64,000 bases of DNA from Candidatus Kuenenia stuttgartensis. Its GTDB lineage: Bacteria; Planctomycetota; Phycisphaerae; Phycisphaerales; SM1A02. The stretch is taken from the NCBI GenBank assembly GCA_945902075.1, contig CAMDMA010000001.1, forward strand, positions 1 through 64,000, read 5' to 3'. Below are positions 18,300-27,328 of this stretch, in pieces. The notes under the pieces are model-generated. The model had not been told where the DNA came from, ran no database searches, and worked only from the letters and a program-made list of their open reading frames with translations. Position numbers and translations under genes: made by a program. Every line of letters begins with the position of its first letter. The stretch's first letter is position 1.

Positions 18300-19211
18300 T
18301 CATGCAAGGCGTGATCGCAGCGTGCCCATCTTCTTCTGCAAATCTTTGCCAGGGCACAGCGTCGCAGACAATTCCTGATGCGTGTACACGCGCTTTCGCG
18401 CAACGCGATGCTTTGCCTGCGTCAACTTGATGAACTTCTCGAGCGCAGCAAGTTGCGCGGGAGGAATCGGCTGCTCTTCAAAGTTACCGAGGCACATCAC
18501 GCCGATGTTCCCGTCGTAGTTGTTCCGCGTATGGCGGCCTTCGTAACGCAGATCGCGCGCTTCCCAGACTCGACCCGCCGGATCGATGACGTAGTGGTAT
18601 GCGATATCCTTGTGCGGCCGCGTGGCATTCATCTCGCCATTCAGCACATTGACCAACCGTGCCTTGACATCGTTGACGCTCGTGCCGAAGTACGGCGAGT
18701 TTCCCTCGTGATGCACGGTGATCCGCGTCACTCTGGGCATACCTTCCATGCCCTTGGGATCCGGACGAAATGATGTCCACGCCGAGCGCGGAATGACCTT
18801 TCCGTCATACCCCGTTGGAATTTGCAAGGCGTCCGCAACCGCAGGCTTCGACTCGGGCCCGACGGTCTTCGGCGCTGTTCCTGGGATCTTCTGCGCGCGG
18901 GGAGCATTGTTCGGCTGCGCAACGCTGGGCATGGGCGAGACTGGTTGCGCGTAGCGCTTGGGCGGAAGGTTGCGTCCCTCGGCCCACAGTCCGCCAGAGT
19001 CCGCCGCGTCGCCGTTGCTCGCGCTCGCGAGGGAGCGGGCGGGTGACTGGGTGGCGCACGCGGCGAGGAATCCGAGACTTGTGAGCACAAATCCTCGACG
19101 CGCGATCTGCATCGGCGATGGAGCTCCGGCGGTCATTTCGGTCGAAACTTCCCTCCGAATCGGTTCATCGGTGCGAACAACATCGAGCGGCATCAGTGGT
19201 TCTCTCGCCAT
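18300..19211 (-). CDS. N-acetylmuramoyl-L-alanine amidase (Amidase_2/PGRP), Tat-like lipoprotein
   Basis: About 303 residues from ATG 19211, chosen because GGAG lies six bases upstream; the frame extends to 19271. A long polar N-region leads to RRGFVLTSLGFLAAC, a twin-arginine-style signal with a lipobox cysteine, then a Pro/Ala-rich linker. The amidase_2 domain begins at PRSAWTSFRPDP. Zinc ligands are the His of ITVHHEGN, the His of VYTHQEL and the Cys of LCPGKD (T7-lysozyme/PGRP type), plus the conserved Tyr of IAYHYVID. It should cleave the amide bond between muramic acid and the stem peptide. A paralogue lies directly upstream on the same strand, about 100 bases away. Confidence 0.88.
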   Translation of the reverse strand: MAREPLMPLDVVRTDEPIRREVSTEMTAGAPSPMQIARRGFVLTSLGFLAACATQSPARSLASASNGDAADSGGLWAEGRNLPPKRYAQPVSPMPSVAQPNNAPRAQKIPGTAPKTVGPESKPAVADALQIPTGYDGKVIPRSAWTSFRPDPKGMEGMPRVTRITVHHEGNSPYFGTSVNDVKARLVNVLNGEMNATRPHKDIAYHYVIDPAGRVWEARDLRYEGRHTRNNYDGNIGVMCLGNFEEQPIPPAQLAALEKFIKLTQAKHRVARKRVYTHQELSATLCPGKDLQKKMGTLRSRLA

Positions 19212-19310
19212 GATCGTCTCCAGAAAGCGCGTAGTCATCGACCGACGGACCGATCGGGCTGCAGAACCCACACAACACCGGCCGCTTCTGAGGTGAGCCG
19301 CAGACCCGGT

Positions 19311-20147
19311 CTACGCGAGCCGCTTGCGGAGACTCGCAACCTTGGGCTGCAAGTGCTTTCCGGGACACGCCGTCTCGGCATCGGGCCACTCACGGTGCGT
19401 GTACACGCGCGCCTTCGGAACGCGATAGGTTCGCATAAGTTCCCGAAGCGCTCGGTCAAGAGTCTTCAATTGCGCTGCAGTCGGCTGCTGTCGCTCAAAG
19501 TTTCCCATGACGAGCACGCCGATGTTTCCCTCGTTGCGGTACTTCACGTGCGCACCTTGCCAACGAATGGAACGCCCTTGCCACAATGTGCCCGCGCGGT
19601 CGATCACGAGGTGGTAGCCGATGTCCGCCCATCCCTTTCCGCGATGACCCATCCGGTAGAGTTCAAGGCGATCCGTCATCGATCGACTATCGGTGGTGTA
19701 AAGCACATCATCAAGACCGTCGTGATGCACGGTGATTGCCGTGACTGGGAGCATCGGATTGAGGTCAGCGATATTGGGCGGTGCTTTTGCCCACAGAAAT
19801 CGGGGCTTCGCCCACGGAAGCGCAGCCTCGCCGATTGGATTGACCTCTCCCATGGGCTTCGAGACTGGGCGCGAAACCGCAGCATTCCTCGGCATCGATG
19901 GATCCGCAGCTACGACGGTTTTCGGCATCGATTCGAGATTGGTCCACTCTGCATCGGGGAGCCGCAGCACGCGGCTTGGTGCGCACGCCGCGAGGGCGAG
20001 TGACGCACCGATTGCGCTACCCATCGCAAGAAACCCTCGACGCGGTAGGACGCGAAAATCCCCGCGAGCGACCGCTTCACGAAGGAGCAAGATTGGCGAG
20101 ATGCTGCCGTCGGTGCATGCGGAGCGCTGTGGATCTTGTGGTTCCAT
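19311..20147 (-). CDS. N-acetylmuramoyl-L-alanine amidase paralogue, Tat-like lipoprotein
   Basis: A 278-residue paralogue of the next amidase gene. It has the same plan: a ~37-residue polar leader, RRGFLAMGSAIGASLALAAC as twin-arginine signal with lipobox, a linker, and an amidase_2/PGRP domain. Zinc ligands are the His of ITVHHDGLD, the His of VYTHREW and the Cys of ACPGKH. The central segment IGYHLVIDRAGTLWQGRSI matches the family. The two proteins share the domain but little linker sequence, so the duplication is old. The likely role is peptidoglycan remodelling or recycling at the cell surface. Planctomycetes have thin peptidoglycan, so these are relevant. Confidence 0.87.
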   Translation of the reverse strand: MEPQDPQRSACTDGSISPILLLREAVARGDFRVLPRRGFLAMGSAIGASLALAACAPSRVLRLPDAEWTNLESMPKTVVAADPSMPRNAAVSRPVSKPMGEVNPIGEAALPWAKPRFLWAKAPPNIADLNPMLPVTAITVHHDGLDDVLYTTDSRSMTDRLELYRMGHRGKGWADIGYHLVIDRAGTLWQGRSIRWQGAHVKYRNEGNIGVLVMGNFERQQPTAAQLKTLDRALRELMRTYRVPKARVYTHREWPDAETACPGKHLQPKVASLRKRLA

Positions 20148-20536
20148 GAAGTCTCAAGTTTCGGCGTGAGATGGCGGCGCGTACGGTGCAGAGCCGACCA
20201 CGAATCGATTGTACGATCGACCCGCGGCACACACTTTCGTGAATCCCACCTCGGTCCCACGCTACGGCGTACACGGGCATCGGTTCGGCTGTTTGGCCAA
20301 CTCATCATGGGGTCATCCGAGGGTCTCGCGCACGCCCATCACAGACCGCAAGGAAATACAGTCGAATGATCGAAATTTGCCTGTTTTTACGCGGAGAAAG
20401 AGAAGCCCCGCGACATCGCGCTACGTCGTTTTTTCGAGCAGGGCGCGCGTGGTTGTGCTAGACTCAAAGTCCGAAACCGCGGCCCCTCGCGGACGGGCGG
20501 AGCGAACAGCTTCACGACCGAACGGACCCCTTGCGC
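20148..20536. other. Intergenic region between amidase pair and gyrB
   Basis: No convincing gene. This 389-base gap separates divergent genes and must hold both promoters. On the plus strand a possible extended -10 element, TGCTAGACT, lies at 20457-20465, about 70 bases before the gyrB start. No good -35 is visible at 17 bases. A run of T at 20429-20434 precedes it. No riboswitch or tRNA recognised. Confidence 0.4.
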
Positions 20537-23191
20537 ATGAGTGAGTCCACCCCGACCACGACCCCTATCGATCCCGCCGAAACCACAGCGCGCCTCGCTG
20601 ACATGCCCGCGGACGCTGCCCACTACACCTCCGAATCAATTCAAGTCCTCGAAGGTCTCGAGGCGATCCGAAAGCGTCCCGGCATGTATGTCGGCGGGAC
20701 TGGCCTCGGCGCGCTTCATCACTTGGTTTACGAGTGCGTCGATAACGCGATCGATGAAGTGATGGCTGGCTACGCGACCACGGTCACCGTGCGTATGGGT
20801 GTCGATGGTTCATGCACGGTGATCGATGACGGGCGCGGCATGCCTGTCGACCCGATGCGCCACGAGAATCCCGCGATCAATGGCCGCCCTGCTGTCGAGG
20901 TCATCCTCACGGAAGTGCATGCGGGCGGAAAGTTCGGCGACAACGCGTACAAGGTTTCGGGCGGACTCCATGGCGTCGGCGTGAAGTGCGTAAATGCGCT
21001 GAGCGAGTGGACCGAAGTCGAGGTCTACAAGAACGAGAAGACTTACCACATCGGATTCGCGCGCGGCGAGGTCGTAAAACCGCTCGAACTCGTAGAGACG
21101 CTGCCAAAATCGGCGGCAACAGAACGTCGCAACGGCACGCGGATCTCGTTCTTGCCTGATCCACAGATCTTCCCGGACACGGAGTTCCGCTTCGAAACGC
21201 TGGAAAATCGGCTGCGCGAACTCTCCTATCTTAATCCAGGCGTGTTCATTCGGCTCATCGATGAACGCGTCGATTCAACGGGAAATCGGCGGGAGAATAG
21301 CTTTCACAGCCCCGACGGTATTGGTGGCTATGTCGCGTGGCAGAATGCGCAGAAGACCATCCAGAGTCCAGTCATCGCTTTCAGCGCTGAAGACCCTGCA
21401 CAGTCGCTCCGCCTCGACTTCGCGATGCAATATGTCGATTCAAACGCGGAGTTGACCCTCTCGTTCGGCAACAACATCTCAAACCGCGACGGTGGAACAC
21501 ACGTTCAAGGTTTCAAGTCTGCACTAACGCGTGTCGTCAACGGCTACGCGCGCAAGAACAACTTCCTCAAAGATCTTGTGCCTTCGGGCGATGATCTGCG
21601 CGAGGGGCTTGTCACCGTGGTCAGTGTGAAACTACCCAACCCACAGTTCAACAACCAGACGAAGGAAAAACTCCTTAATCCTGAGGTAGAGCAGTTCGTC
21701 TCAGCCGCGATAGGCGAAAAGCTGGGCGCATGGCTCGAAGAGCATCCCAAAGATGCGCGTGAGATCTGCATGCGTGCAGTTCTCGCAGCGCAGGCTCGAG
21801 AAGCTGCGCGAAAAGCGCGTGAACTCATCAAGCGTAAGGGCGCACTCGATTCTGGTGGAATGCCGCACAAGCTCTCCGACTGCTCGTCAGATGATGTCGA
21901 GAAGACCGAGCTCTTTATCGTCGAGGGTGATTCCGCAGGTGGATCGGCCAAGGGTGGCCGCGACCATGTCCACCAGGCGATCTTGCCACTGCGTGGAAAG
22001 TTGCTCAATGTTGAGAAGGCACGCTTGGATAAGGTTCTCGGCTTCGAAGAAATTCGCATCCTCATTCAAGCGTTGCAATGCGGAATCGGTGAAGATTTTG
22101 ACATCGCGAAACTCCGCTACGGCCGCATCATCATCATGACCGACGCCGATGTCGACGGCTCGCACATCCGCACGTTGCTGCTGACCTTTCTGTTCCGACA
22201 AATGCCAGAGCTCGTGCGGCAAGGGAAGATCTTCATCGCGCAGCCGCCGCTCTACCAAGTCTTGCGCGGAAAGACGGCAACCTATGTGCTCAACGATCGA
22301 CGCATGACCGATGCGCTCATCGACCTTGCGCTGGCGCACGCGGCTTTCGTCGTACGTGACGCTGAAGGCGGAATCGTTCATCGCGTACAAGGCGAAGAAA
22401 TCCGTCGAATGGTGCGCGCGCTTGATCGACTTGATGAACTCGTCACGGTTTCGCGCCGACGCGGCATCGCCTTCACACGACTACTCGCGACGCGCGTACA
22501 GGATCCAACCGGCCGAGGCCGTTTGCCCTCGTGGCATCTTTCTTGGGCTGAGGGAACTGAGCTCTTCTATAGCGAGGCCGACGCGCGCGCATCGCTCGTC
22601 AATCGTGATCTCGTGCTTGACGACCTCGTCACTCCGGACCAGCGCGTCGACCGTCGTCGCATCGCAAGTCTGCGCGAACTACACGAAAATCGAGAAATTG
22701 AACGCATCATCGGACAACTCTCCAGTTGGAACATCTCGATCGAGGATTACGACCTTCTACAGGTGGAGGGCGTAACTGGTGAGAAGATGCCAACTCGCTA
22801 CGCTTGGGTGATCGAGAGCGCGAAGAGCCAAAAAATCACTGAAGAATCAACGGCAGGCGAGGGTGCAGACGACGCGCCGGAAAAGAGTGGGCGCAAGTCA
22901 AAGGAGCCGGGCATCGTCGAGGCTGCAAATGTTCCTGGCATCGTCCGGGGGCTGCTTGAAGTCGGGCGTCGAGGAATCGAAGTCAAACGCTTCAAAGGTC
23001 TCGGCGAGATGGAACCGCTGCAGCTGTGGGAAACCACGATGGATCCCGCCCGTCGAACCCTTGTCCGTGTCACCCTTGAGAGTGCAAGCGAGGCCGACAC
23101 CCTCTTCACCGTGCTCATGGGCGAGGATGTGGAGCGTCGCCGCGCATACATCGAGAAGCATGCGCTCGAAGTGAAGAACCTCGACGTCTGA
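20537..23191 (+). CDS. gyrB: DNA gyrase subunit B
   Basis: About 884 residues from ATG 20537; TTG 20531 is also in frame. The order is GHKL ATPase (YTSESIQVLEGLEAIRKRPGMYVG, ECVDNAIDE, GGLHGVGVKCVNALS), transducer domain (FNNQTKEKLLNPEV), then TOPRIM (ELFIVEGDSAGGSAKGGRD, MTDADVDGSHIRTLLL). The C-terminal gyrase motif is RFKGLGEMEPLQLWETTMDP. Between TOPRIM and this motif lies an insertion of roughly 220 residues, with a charged, low-complexity linker. It resembles the GyrB insert of Gram-negative enzymes and makes the protein longer than the ~800-residue norm. With GyrA it introduces negative supercoils using ATP. No gyrA or dnaA is next to it. Confidence 0.97.
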   Translation: MSESTPTTTPIDPAETTARLADMPADAAHYTSESIQVLEGLEAIRKRPGMYVGGTGLGALHHLVYECVDNAIDEVMAGYATTVTVRMGVDGSCTVIDDGRGMPVDPMRHENPAINGRPAVEVILTEVHAGGKFGDNAYKVSGGLHGVGVKCVNALSEWTEVEVYKNEKTYHIGFARGEVVKPLELVETLPKSAATERRNGTRISFLPDPQIFPDTEFRFETLENRLRELSYLNPGVFIRLIDERVDSTGNRRENSFHSPDGIGGYVAWQNAQKTIQSPVIAFSAEDPAQSLRLDFAMQYVDSNAELTLSFGNNISNRDGGTHVQGFKSALTRVVNGYARKNNFLKDLVPSGDDLREGLVTVVSVKLPNPQFNNQTKEKLLNPEVEQFVSAAIGEKLGAWLEEHPKDAREICMRAVLAAQAREAARKARELIKRKGALDSGGMPHKLSDCSSDDVEKTELFIVEGDSAGGSAKGGRDHVHQAILPLRGKLLNVEKARLDKVLGFEEIRILIQALQCGIGEDFDIAKLRYGRIIIMTDADVDGSHIRTLLLTFLFRQMPELVRQGKIFIAQPPLYQVLRGKTATYVLNDRRMTDALIDLALAHAAFVVRDAEGGIVHRVQGEEIRRMVRALDRLDELVTVSRRRGIAFTRLLATRVQDPTGRGRLPSWHLSWAEGTELFYSEADARASLVNRDLVLDDLVTPDQRVDRRRIASLRELHENREIERIIGQLSSWNISIEDYDLLQVEGVTGEKMPTRYAWVIESAKSQKITEESTAGEGADDAPEKSGRKSKEPGIVEAANVPGIVRGLLEVGRRGIEVKRFKGLGEMEPLQLWETTMDPARRTLVRVTLESASEADTLFTVLMGEDVERRRAYIEKHALEVKNLDV

Positions 23192-23250
23192 TTTGGCGAA
23201 GTCTCCAGCTGGGTGCGGCGACGATTGATCGATTCATACAAGTCAAAGAA

Positions 23251-23279
23251 GACGGCCCCGCGCGATGCGCGGGGCCGTC
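23251..23279. terminator. Strong bidirectional hairpin terminator
   Basis: A perfect 13-bp GC-rich stem (GACGGCCCCGCGC, 23251-23263) pairs with 23267-23279 around a 3-base GAT loop. It lies between convergent gyrB and a thioredoxin-like gene, so it can serve both. A-rich sequence precedes it (giving T-rich RNA on the minus strand); the plus-strand tail is only weakly T-rich. Confidence 0.8.
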
Positions 23280-23301
23280 TGAATTCTCGTCTGAATTCTC
23301 G
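23278..23301. repeat. 12-bp tandem duplication
   Basis: The 12 bases TCTGAATTCTCG occur twice back to back (23278-23289 and 23290-23301), immediately after the terminator hairpin. A third partial copy (TCTGA) follows. No function evident. Confidence 0.7.
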
Positions 23302-23338
23302 TCTGACTTGAACTGCGACCAACTCGATAGGCGCAGGC

Positions 23339-24649
23339 TCAGCCCTTCTTCGCGTTTTTCGCAAGCAGTTCGTCAATCGCCGCGCGGATCGCTGTTTCGT
23401 CGCTCGGATGCATACCAGCCTTGAAGACTTTTCCATCCTGATCGAGTACGGCTACGAACGGGATCCCGCGAATTCCAAAGTCGTTGTTGAAGACATCTTC
23501 AGCGGTCATCGCAACGGTCCACGTGACGCCCATGTCCTTCATAAACTCAAGCGTCTCTGCGCGTTCCTTTTTGACATCGCCCTCGCACGTCACACGTTCG
23601 CGCTTCTGGTGCGCGACCATGCCCTGCACGCTCGTGATGCCGACAACTTCAACATCCTTCTCGGGGTAGTGCTTTCGCATCTCCGCAATCTGCGGGAAGC
23701 TCCCGATGCATGGCCCACACCAGGTCGCCCAGAAGTCGAGGACAACGACCTTTCCCTTGAGATCTGCAATTGACTTCCACGGAGCAGAGCCATCAGCCCT
23801 GGAAACCCAGTCGCACGTCAGTGTCGGACACGCAAAACCGATGAGTTCGCCTCGACCAGCAGCGCCATTGACGGACTTGATCAATCGCTCAAGCACCTTC
23901 TTTTCACGACCCGACGCCTTTGCCTCTTGTGTTTGAAGTGCAGCCACCACTTGTGTGCGAATTGCGGTCGCCTTCTCCTTTGGAAGTGCCGTACCACACG
24001 CCCGCAGATATCCACCTGAAGCTGCCATCAGCGAGAGAGGAGCCTCAGCGTTGAACTTTCCTGCAAGCGACTCAAGCACGGCGGCATGCGGCTTGAGCGC
24101 GTCAGCCGAGGCGTCGCTTGCACTATCGAGTACCGCAACGCCCTCTTCGGTGGCGATTGCTTCCACAAACCCTGGGTGCCCAAGAAGCGCGGCAAACGCA
24201 AGCGGATCCGGAGCAGTCATGGAAAGCATCTTGCTTTGAACCGTCGCCCGGAAACCTGCTGCATTTGGCTCCTTTGCGCGCTCGCTGAGAACCGCAATAA
24301 AGCGCTCCGTCGCGGACGGGGAAAGACGAAGCACTGGCTCGAGCGCCGCGAGACGCTCTGAATCGAGCTCGGCAAGGTTCAAACCAACAAGCATCGCATC
24401 GACCTTTTGCGCGACCTGCGCTTGAAAGGCCGCCATCTTCTCTGGCGTTGGCTCGCCAAGGGTCTCATACTCCTTCTGAAGCGATTCAAAGAGCACCCCG
24501 ACCTTCTCCTGCAGCTCCGCTGCCGAAGGGATTCCGGCGGCTTGCGCAGCGGGCGCGGTTGCCGTGCCGTCCTGCGCAAATGGGATGACCACCGGTGTGG
24601 CGCTGAGGGCGAGGGATGTCACGATCGGAAGAAGTGCGAGTTCGAGCAT
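23339..24649 (-). CDS. Secreted TlpA-like thioredoxin-fold protein with long N-terminal domain
   Basis: A 436-residue protein. A signal-like N-terminus is followed by an Ala/Gln-rich helical region of about 270 residues. A TlpA/ResA-type redoxin domain begins near residue 280. The active site WATWCGPC (Cys311, Cys314) is intact, and the cis-Pro region reads FGIRGIPFVAVLDQDG. It should act as an extracytoplasmic thiol-disulfide oxidoreductase; a Pro between the Cys residues suits a reductant. The helical N-terminal domain is not recognised. Start ATG 24649 has GGAG six bases upstream. It is convergent with gyrB. Confidence 0.85.
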   Translation of the reverse strand: MLELALLPIVTSLALSATPVVIPFAQDGTATAPAAQAAGIPSAAELQEKVGVLFESLQKEYETLGEPTPEKMAAFQAQVAQKVDAMLVGLNLAELDSERLAALEPVLRLSPSATERFIAVLSERAKEPNAAGFRATVQSKMLSMTAPDPLAFAALLGHPGFVEAIATEEGVAVLDSASDASADALKPHAAVLESLAGKFNAEAPLSLMAASGGYLRACGTALPKEKATAIRTQVVAALQTQEAKASGREKKVLERLIKSVNGAAGRGELIGFACPTLTCDWVSRADGSAPWKSIADLKGKVVVLDFWATWCGPCIGSFPQIAEMRKHYPEKDVEVVGITSVQGMVAHQKRERVTCEGDVKKERAETLEFMKDMGVTWTVAMTAEDVFNNDFGIRGIPFVAVLDQDGKVFKAGMHPSDETAIRAAIDELLAKNAKKG

Positions 24650-25020
24650 GAAGTACTCCGGACCGAAAGAGAGAAAGAGAGTTACGAGGAGATGAGAATG
24701 TACGGCGCATCCAGACGAATGCGCTGGATCAGAACTGAGGTTAGATCGGCAGAATGAGCTCCTGTTCGGGAAGAAGTCTTGTTGGGCACGGGAGATCGGC
24801 GCTGACCCCCTTAGGAGGGCACCGAAGGCGTTTCTGAGTGCCGCCGTGGGGTCGGGCGCCTGAGTGAACTGCTTGAGGAGGCGTCCGTTGCGCCCGGCGC
24901 GCCGACGGGCTGTCCGCCCCTACAGCCCCTGCCCGCTCGCAGAGTTTCAGAAGTGCCTCGCTGCTCGACACGCCGTCGGTACTGGCTGATCGCGTCTTCC
25001 GACATCCGGGAGTTGACCGC
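24650..25020. other. Gene-poor stretch upstream of the TlpA-like gene
   Basis: No gene is assigned. Short minus-strand frames exist, for example one starting MSEDAISQYRRRVEQ at 25005, but after about 15 residues each turns into low-complexity Ser/Arg/Pro sequence. This could be the remnant of a broken gene next to the pseudogene upstream, or noise. It must contain the promoter of the TlpA-like gene on the minus strand. I see no known riboswitch or RNA here. Confidence 0.4.
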
Positions 25021-25589
25021 CTAGTCATCGCGCACAGAAGCTTCAGCCGTGCCGCAGACGAAGCCTGCTCGGACATCGAAAAATGTAAGACTCGCCGTCG
25101 AGTTGACAATGGCACTTTTTGTTGGCGCGAGGCCAAGCGTCACGAGCCCAAGTGCGCCGGGCGAGACGGCGTCGACACGAATGTCGTGTCGATGGTGTAG
25201 AGCGCGAGCATGGCAGAGTTTGGCTCGTTTTCGGCGGTCGCCTGTGCGGCACACGGACCGCGGTCACCCGCGTGATGGCGCGAACTTCAGGCCACTCCGC
25301 GATCTCCTGCGTCCTCGGGGTTTTCAACATCGTCCGCTGTCACGATGGAGATCCCGCCTCGACACATGCCCGCAACAGATCGTGACAAGAAACGGCCCTC
25401 CTGCCCGCGGACGATCGCCAACGCCGCAGGAATCAGGCCCTTGGGAACCACCTTCCATTTCTCTGCGATTGAGGAGGCGGTCATTTCGCCAATCGGCGCG
25501 GGACCGCCGGGCGTTCCGCAGTAGGAATGACAACCTGTTGAACGCGACAGGAGGAAAGCGGAGAGGGCGATGGGAAGCGCCCATGGCAC
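25021..25589 (-). pseudogene. Frameshifted conserved lipoprotein gene
   Basis: Three frames on the minus strand add up to one recognisable lipoprotein. It begins with a hydrophobic leader ending STGC (lipobox), then IPAALAIVRGQEG and RGGISIVTADDVENPED. A +1 change (25310-25318) leads into EIAEWPEVRAITRVTAVRV. A second change returns to the first frame (SAMLALYTIDTTF), and a third near 25180 leads to RVDAVSPGALGLVTLGLAPTK and FFDVRAGFVCGTAEAS. This order matches a bacterial lipoprotein family in which DTTFRVD, SPGALGL-type and FDVRTGYVYGxAEA segments are contiguous. The start is GTG 25589, six bases after queC. At least three frame changes and a short middle argue for decay. Function of the intact family is not known to me. 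Confidence 0.65.
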
Positions 25590-25595
25590 GGGCGA

Positions 25596-26270
25596 TCACG
25601 CGCCGTCGCGGATGCCCGCTTCTGCGAATCCGCGGCGACGGAGGATGCACGAATCGCAGTGACCGCACGGCACGCCTTCCGATGAAGGGTCGTAGCACGA
25701 GAGCGTTCGCCCAACCGGCACGCCCAACTCCACTGCCAATCGCACGATTCCCGCCTTCGACAACTCCTGCAACGGTGTGTGCACGCGAAAGCGCGCTCCA
25801 TCCTGCGCACCAGCCTTGGTCGCCAGATTCGCCAGACGCTCGAATGCTGAAATGAACTCCGGCCGACAATCTGGATAGCCCGAGTAGTCGATCGCGTTGA
25901 CACCGATGGCGATATCCGACGCACCAAGCGTTTCTGCATATGCGAGGGCAAACGCCAAGAAAATTGTGTTTCGCGCGGGGACGTAGGTGATCGGCACTCC
26001 GTGTGCAATATCGCGATCCGCGCGATCTTTCGGCACATCAATGTCGGCCGTGAGTGCACTACCGCCGAATACTCGAAGGTCGATCTCCGTAACCTTGTGC
26101 TCGAGTGCGCCGAGCGCTTGCGCGAGTTCCGCGGCGCGTGCGAGCTCTATGGAGTGCCGCTGTCCGTAGTGAAAACTAAGTGCGTGACACGCGTAGCCCT
26201 CGCGACGCATCCAGGCAAGGACCGTCGCGCTATCAAGCCCACCAGAGAGAAGAACAACAGCGTTTTTCAC
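25596..26270 (-). CDS. queC: 7-cyano-7-deazaguanine synthase
   Basis: About 224 residues. PP-loop ATPase motif [16 protein letters not shown] at the N-terminus, [10 protein letters not shown], and a C-terminal zinc site with four cysteines ([17 protein letters not shown]). QueC converts 7-carboxy-7-deazaguanine to preQ0 with ammonia and ATP, in queuosine synthesis. Start GTG 26270 gives the usual N-terminus and has AGGG eight bases upstream; a GTG at 26291 would add seven residues. It follows the MoxR gene by 27 bases on the same strand. No queD, queE or queF is visible here. Confidence 0.95.
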   Translation of the reverse strand: MKNAVVLLSGGLDSATVLAWMRREGYACHALSFHYGQRHSIELARAAELAQALGALEHKVTEIDLRVFGGSALTADIDVPKDRADRDIAHGVPITYVPARNTIFLAFALAYAETLGASDIAIGVNAIDYSGYPDCRPEFISAFERLANLATKAGAQDGARFRVHTPLQELSKAGIVRLAVELGVPVGRTLSCYDPSSEGVPCGHCDSCILRRRGFAEAGIRDGA

Positions 26271-26297
26271 GGGGAATACCCTACTTTTCACCGTCGC

Positions 26298-27227
26298 TTA
26301 CACAGGGCTCGGTACGCTCTCAAGCACACGCTGCATGATTCGACGCGTGGTAAGCGTGTCACCTTGGTGCATATAGGTTCGGCTTATCACGCGATGCGCG
26401 CACACGGTGAGTACATTTGAGACGACGTCATCCGGAACGCAATAGTCTCGCCCGGCAATGAATGCAGTCGCGCGCGCCGCAGCAGCAAGTGCAAGCGCAC
26501 CTCGAGGCGAGACGCCCACCTGCAAATCTTCGGAGTTTCGCGTTGCGGTGGCGATAGCGATGATGTACTCAACGAGCGTCTGTTCCATACGAACGCGATC
26601 AACCGCCGCTTGAAGCGCAACGATTTCTTCTGCGTCCATCGCGGGGCGGAGATCAGGCAGCGCCGTGCGCGCAGGCTGCTTTCGCAGAATGCGAGCCTCA
26701 TCGTCGGGAGATGGATACCCAAGTGAGATGCGCATAAGGAATCGATCGAGTTGATTCTCGGGTAGAAAATAGGTTCCTTCAAACTCGTAGGGATTCTGTG
26801 TTGCGACCACAAGAAACGGCTGAGGAAGATGATGCACTGCTCCCTCGGCCGAGACCGTGCCATCACTCATCGCTTCCAGCATCGCCGCTTGGGTGCGTGG
26901 AGTGGTGCGGTTGATCTCGTCGGCGAGCACGACGTTGGCGAAAATTGGGCCTTCGCGAAACTCGAAAGTGCCTGAATTCTGCCGGAAAATGCTCGTTCCC
27001 GTCACATCGGATGGGAGTAGATCGGGCGTGCACTGAATACGACTAAAGGTGCAACGAATCGAACGAGCGAGCGCGTTTGCAAGCACGGTTTTTCCGACAC
27101 CCGGCACATCCTCAATCAACGCGTGTCCGCGCGCGAGGAGGCAGACGATCAGGCGGTCGACGGCCTGCGCGTTTCCCATATAGACGGAAACAATGTTCGA
27201 CCTGAGCGCGTCGATCCTGTCCTGCAT
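26298..27227 (-). CDS. MoxR-family AAA ATPase
   Basis: About 309 residues from ATG 27227. A longer in-frame start at 27299 adds an improbable leader. It has Walker A IEDVPGVGKTVLANALA, Walker B VVLADEINRTTPRTQAAMLEAM, sensor 1 FLVVATQNPYEFEGTYFLPENQLDRF and a C-terminal lid (GVSPRGALALAAAARATAFIAGRDY). MoxR proteins are chaperone-like AAA ATPases usually encoded with DUF58 and von Willebrand-factor proteins. Those partners are absent here and queC follows instead, so the client is unknown. Confidence 0.93.
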   Translation of the reverse strand: MQDRIDALRSNIVSVYMGNAQAVDRLIVCLLARGHALIEDVPGVGKTVLANALARSIRCTFSRIQCTPDLLPSDVTGTSIFRQNSGTFEFREGPIFANVVLADEINRTTPRTQAAMLEAMSDGTVSAEGAVHHLPQPFLVVATQNPYEFEGTYFLPENQLDRFLMRISLGYPSPDDEARILRKQPARTALPDLRPAMDAEEIVALQAAVDRVRMEQTLVEYIIAIATATRNSEDLQVGVSPRGALALAAAARATAFIAGRDYCVPDDVVSNVLTVCAHRVISRTYMHQGDTLTTRRIMQRVLESVPSPV

Positions 27228-27328
27228 GCGTCGAGTGTAACCGAACAATGCGCAATGTCCGTCGCCTCCGTGCGTTGTGGGTCGCTCGGCGGGTTGCATG
27301 CGCGTCGATCTAAGCCCACACTCCCAAC

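Noticed and set aside
25049-25855. 268-codon plus-strand frame across the queC end and the pseudogene
   Set aside because: It is antisense to queC and the lipoprotein pseudogene, has very high Arg/Pro/Ser, and no recognisable domain.
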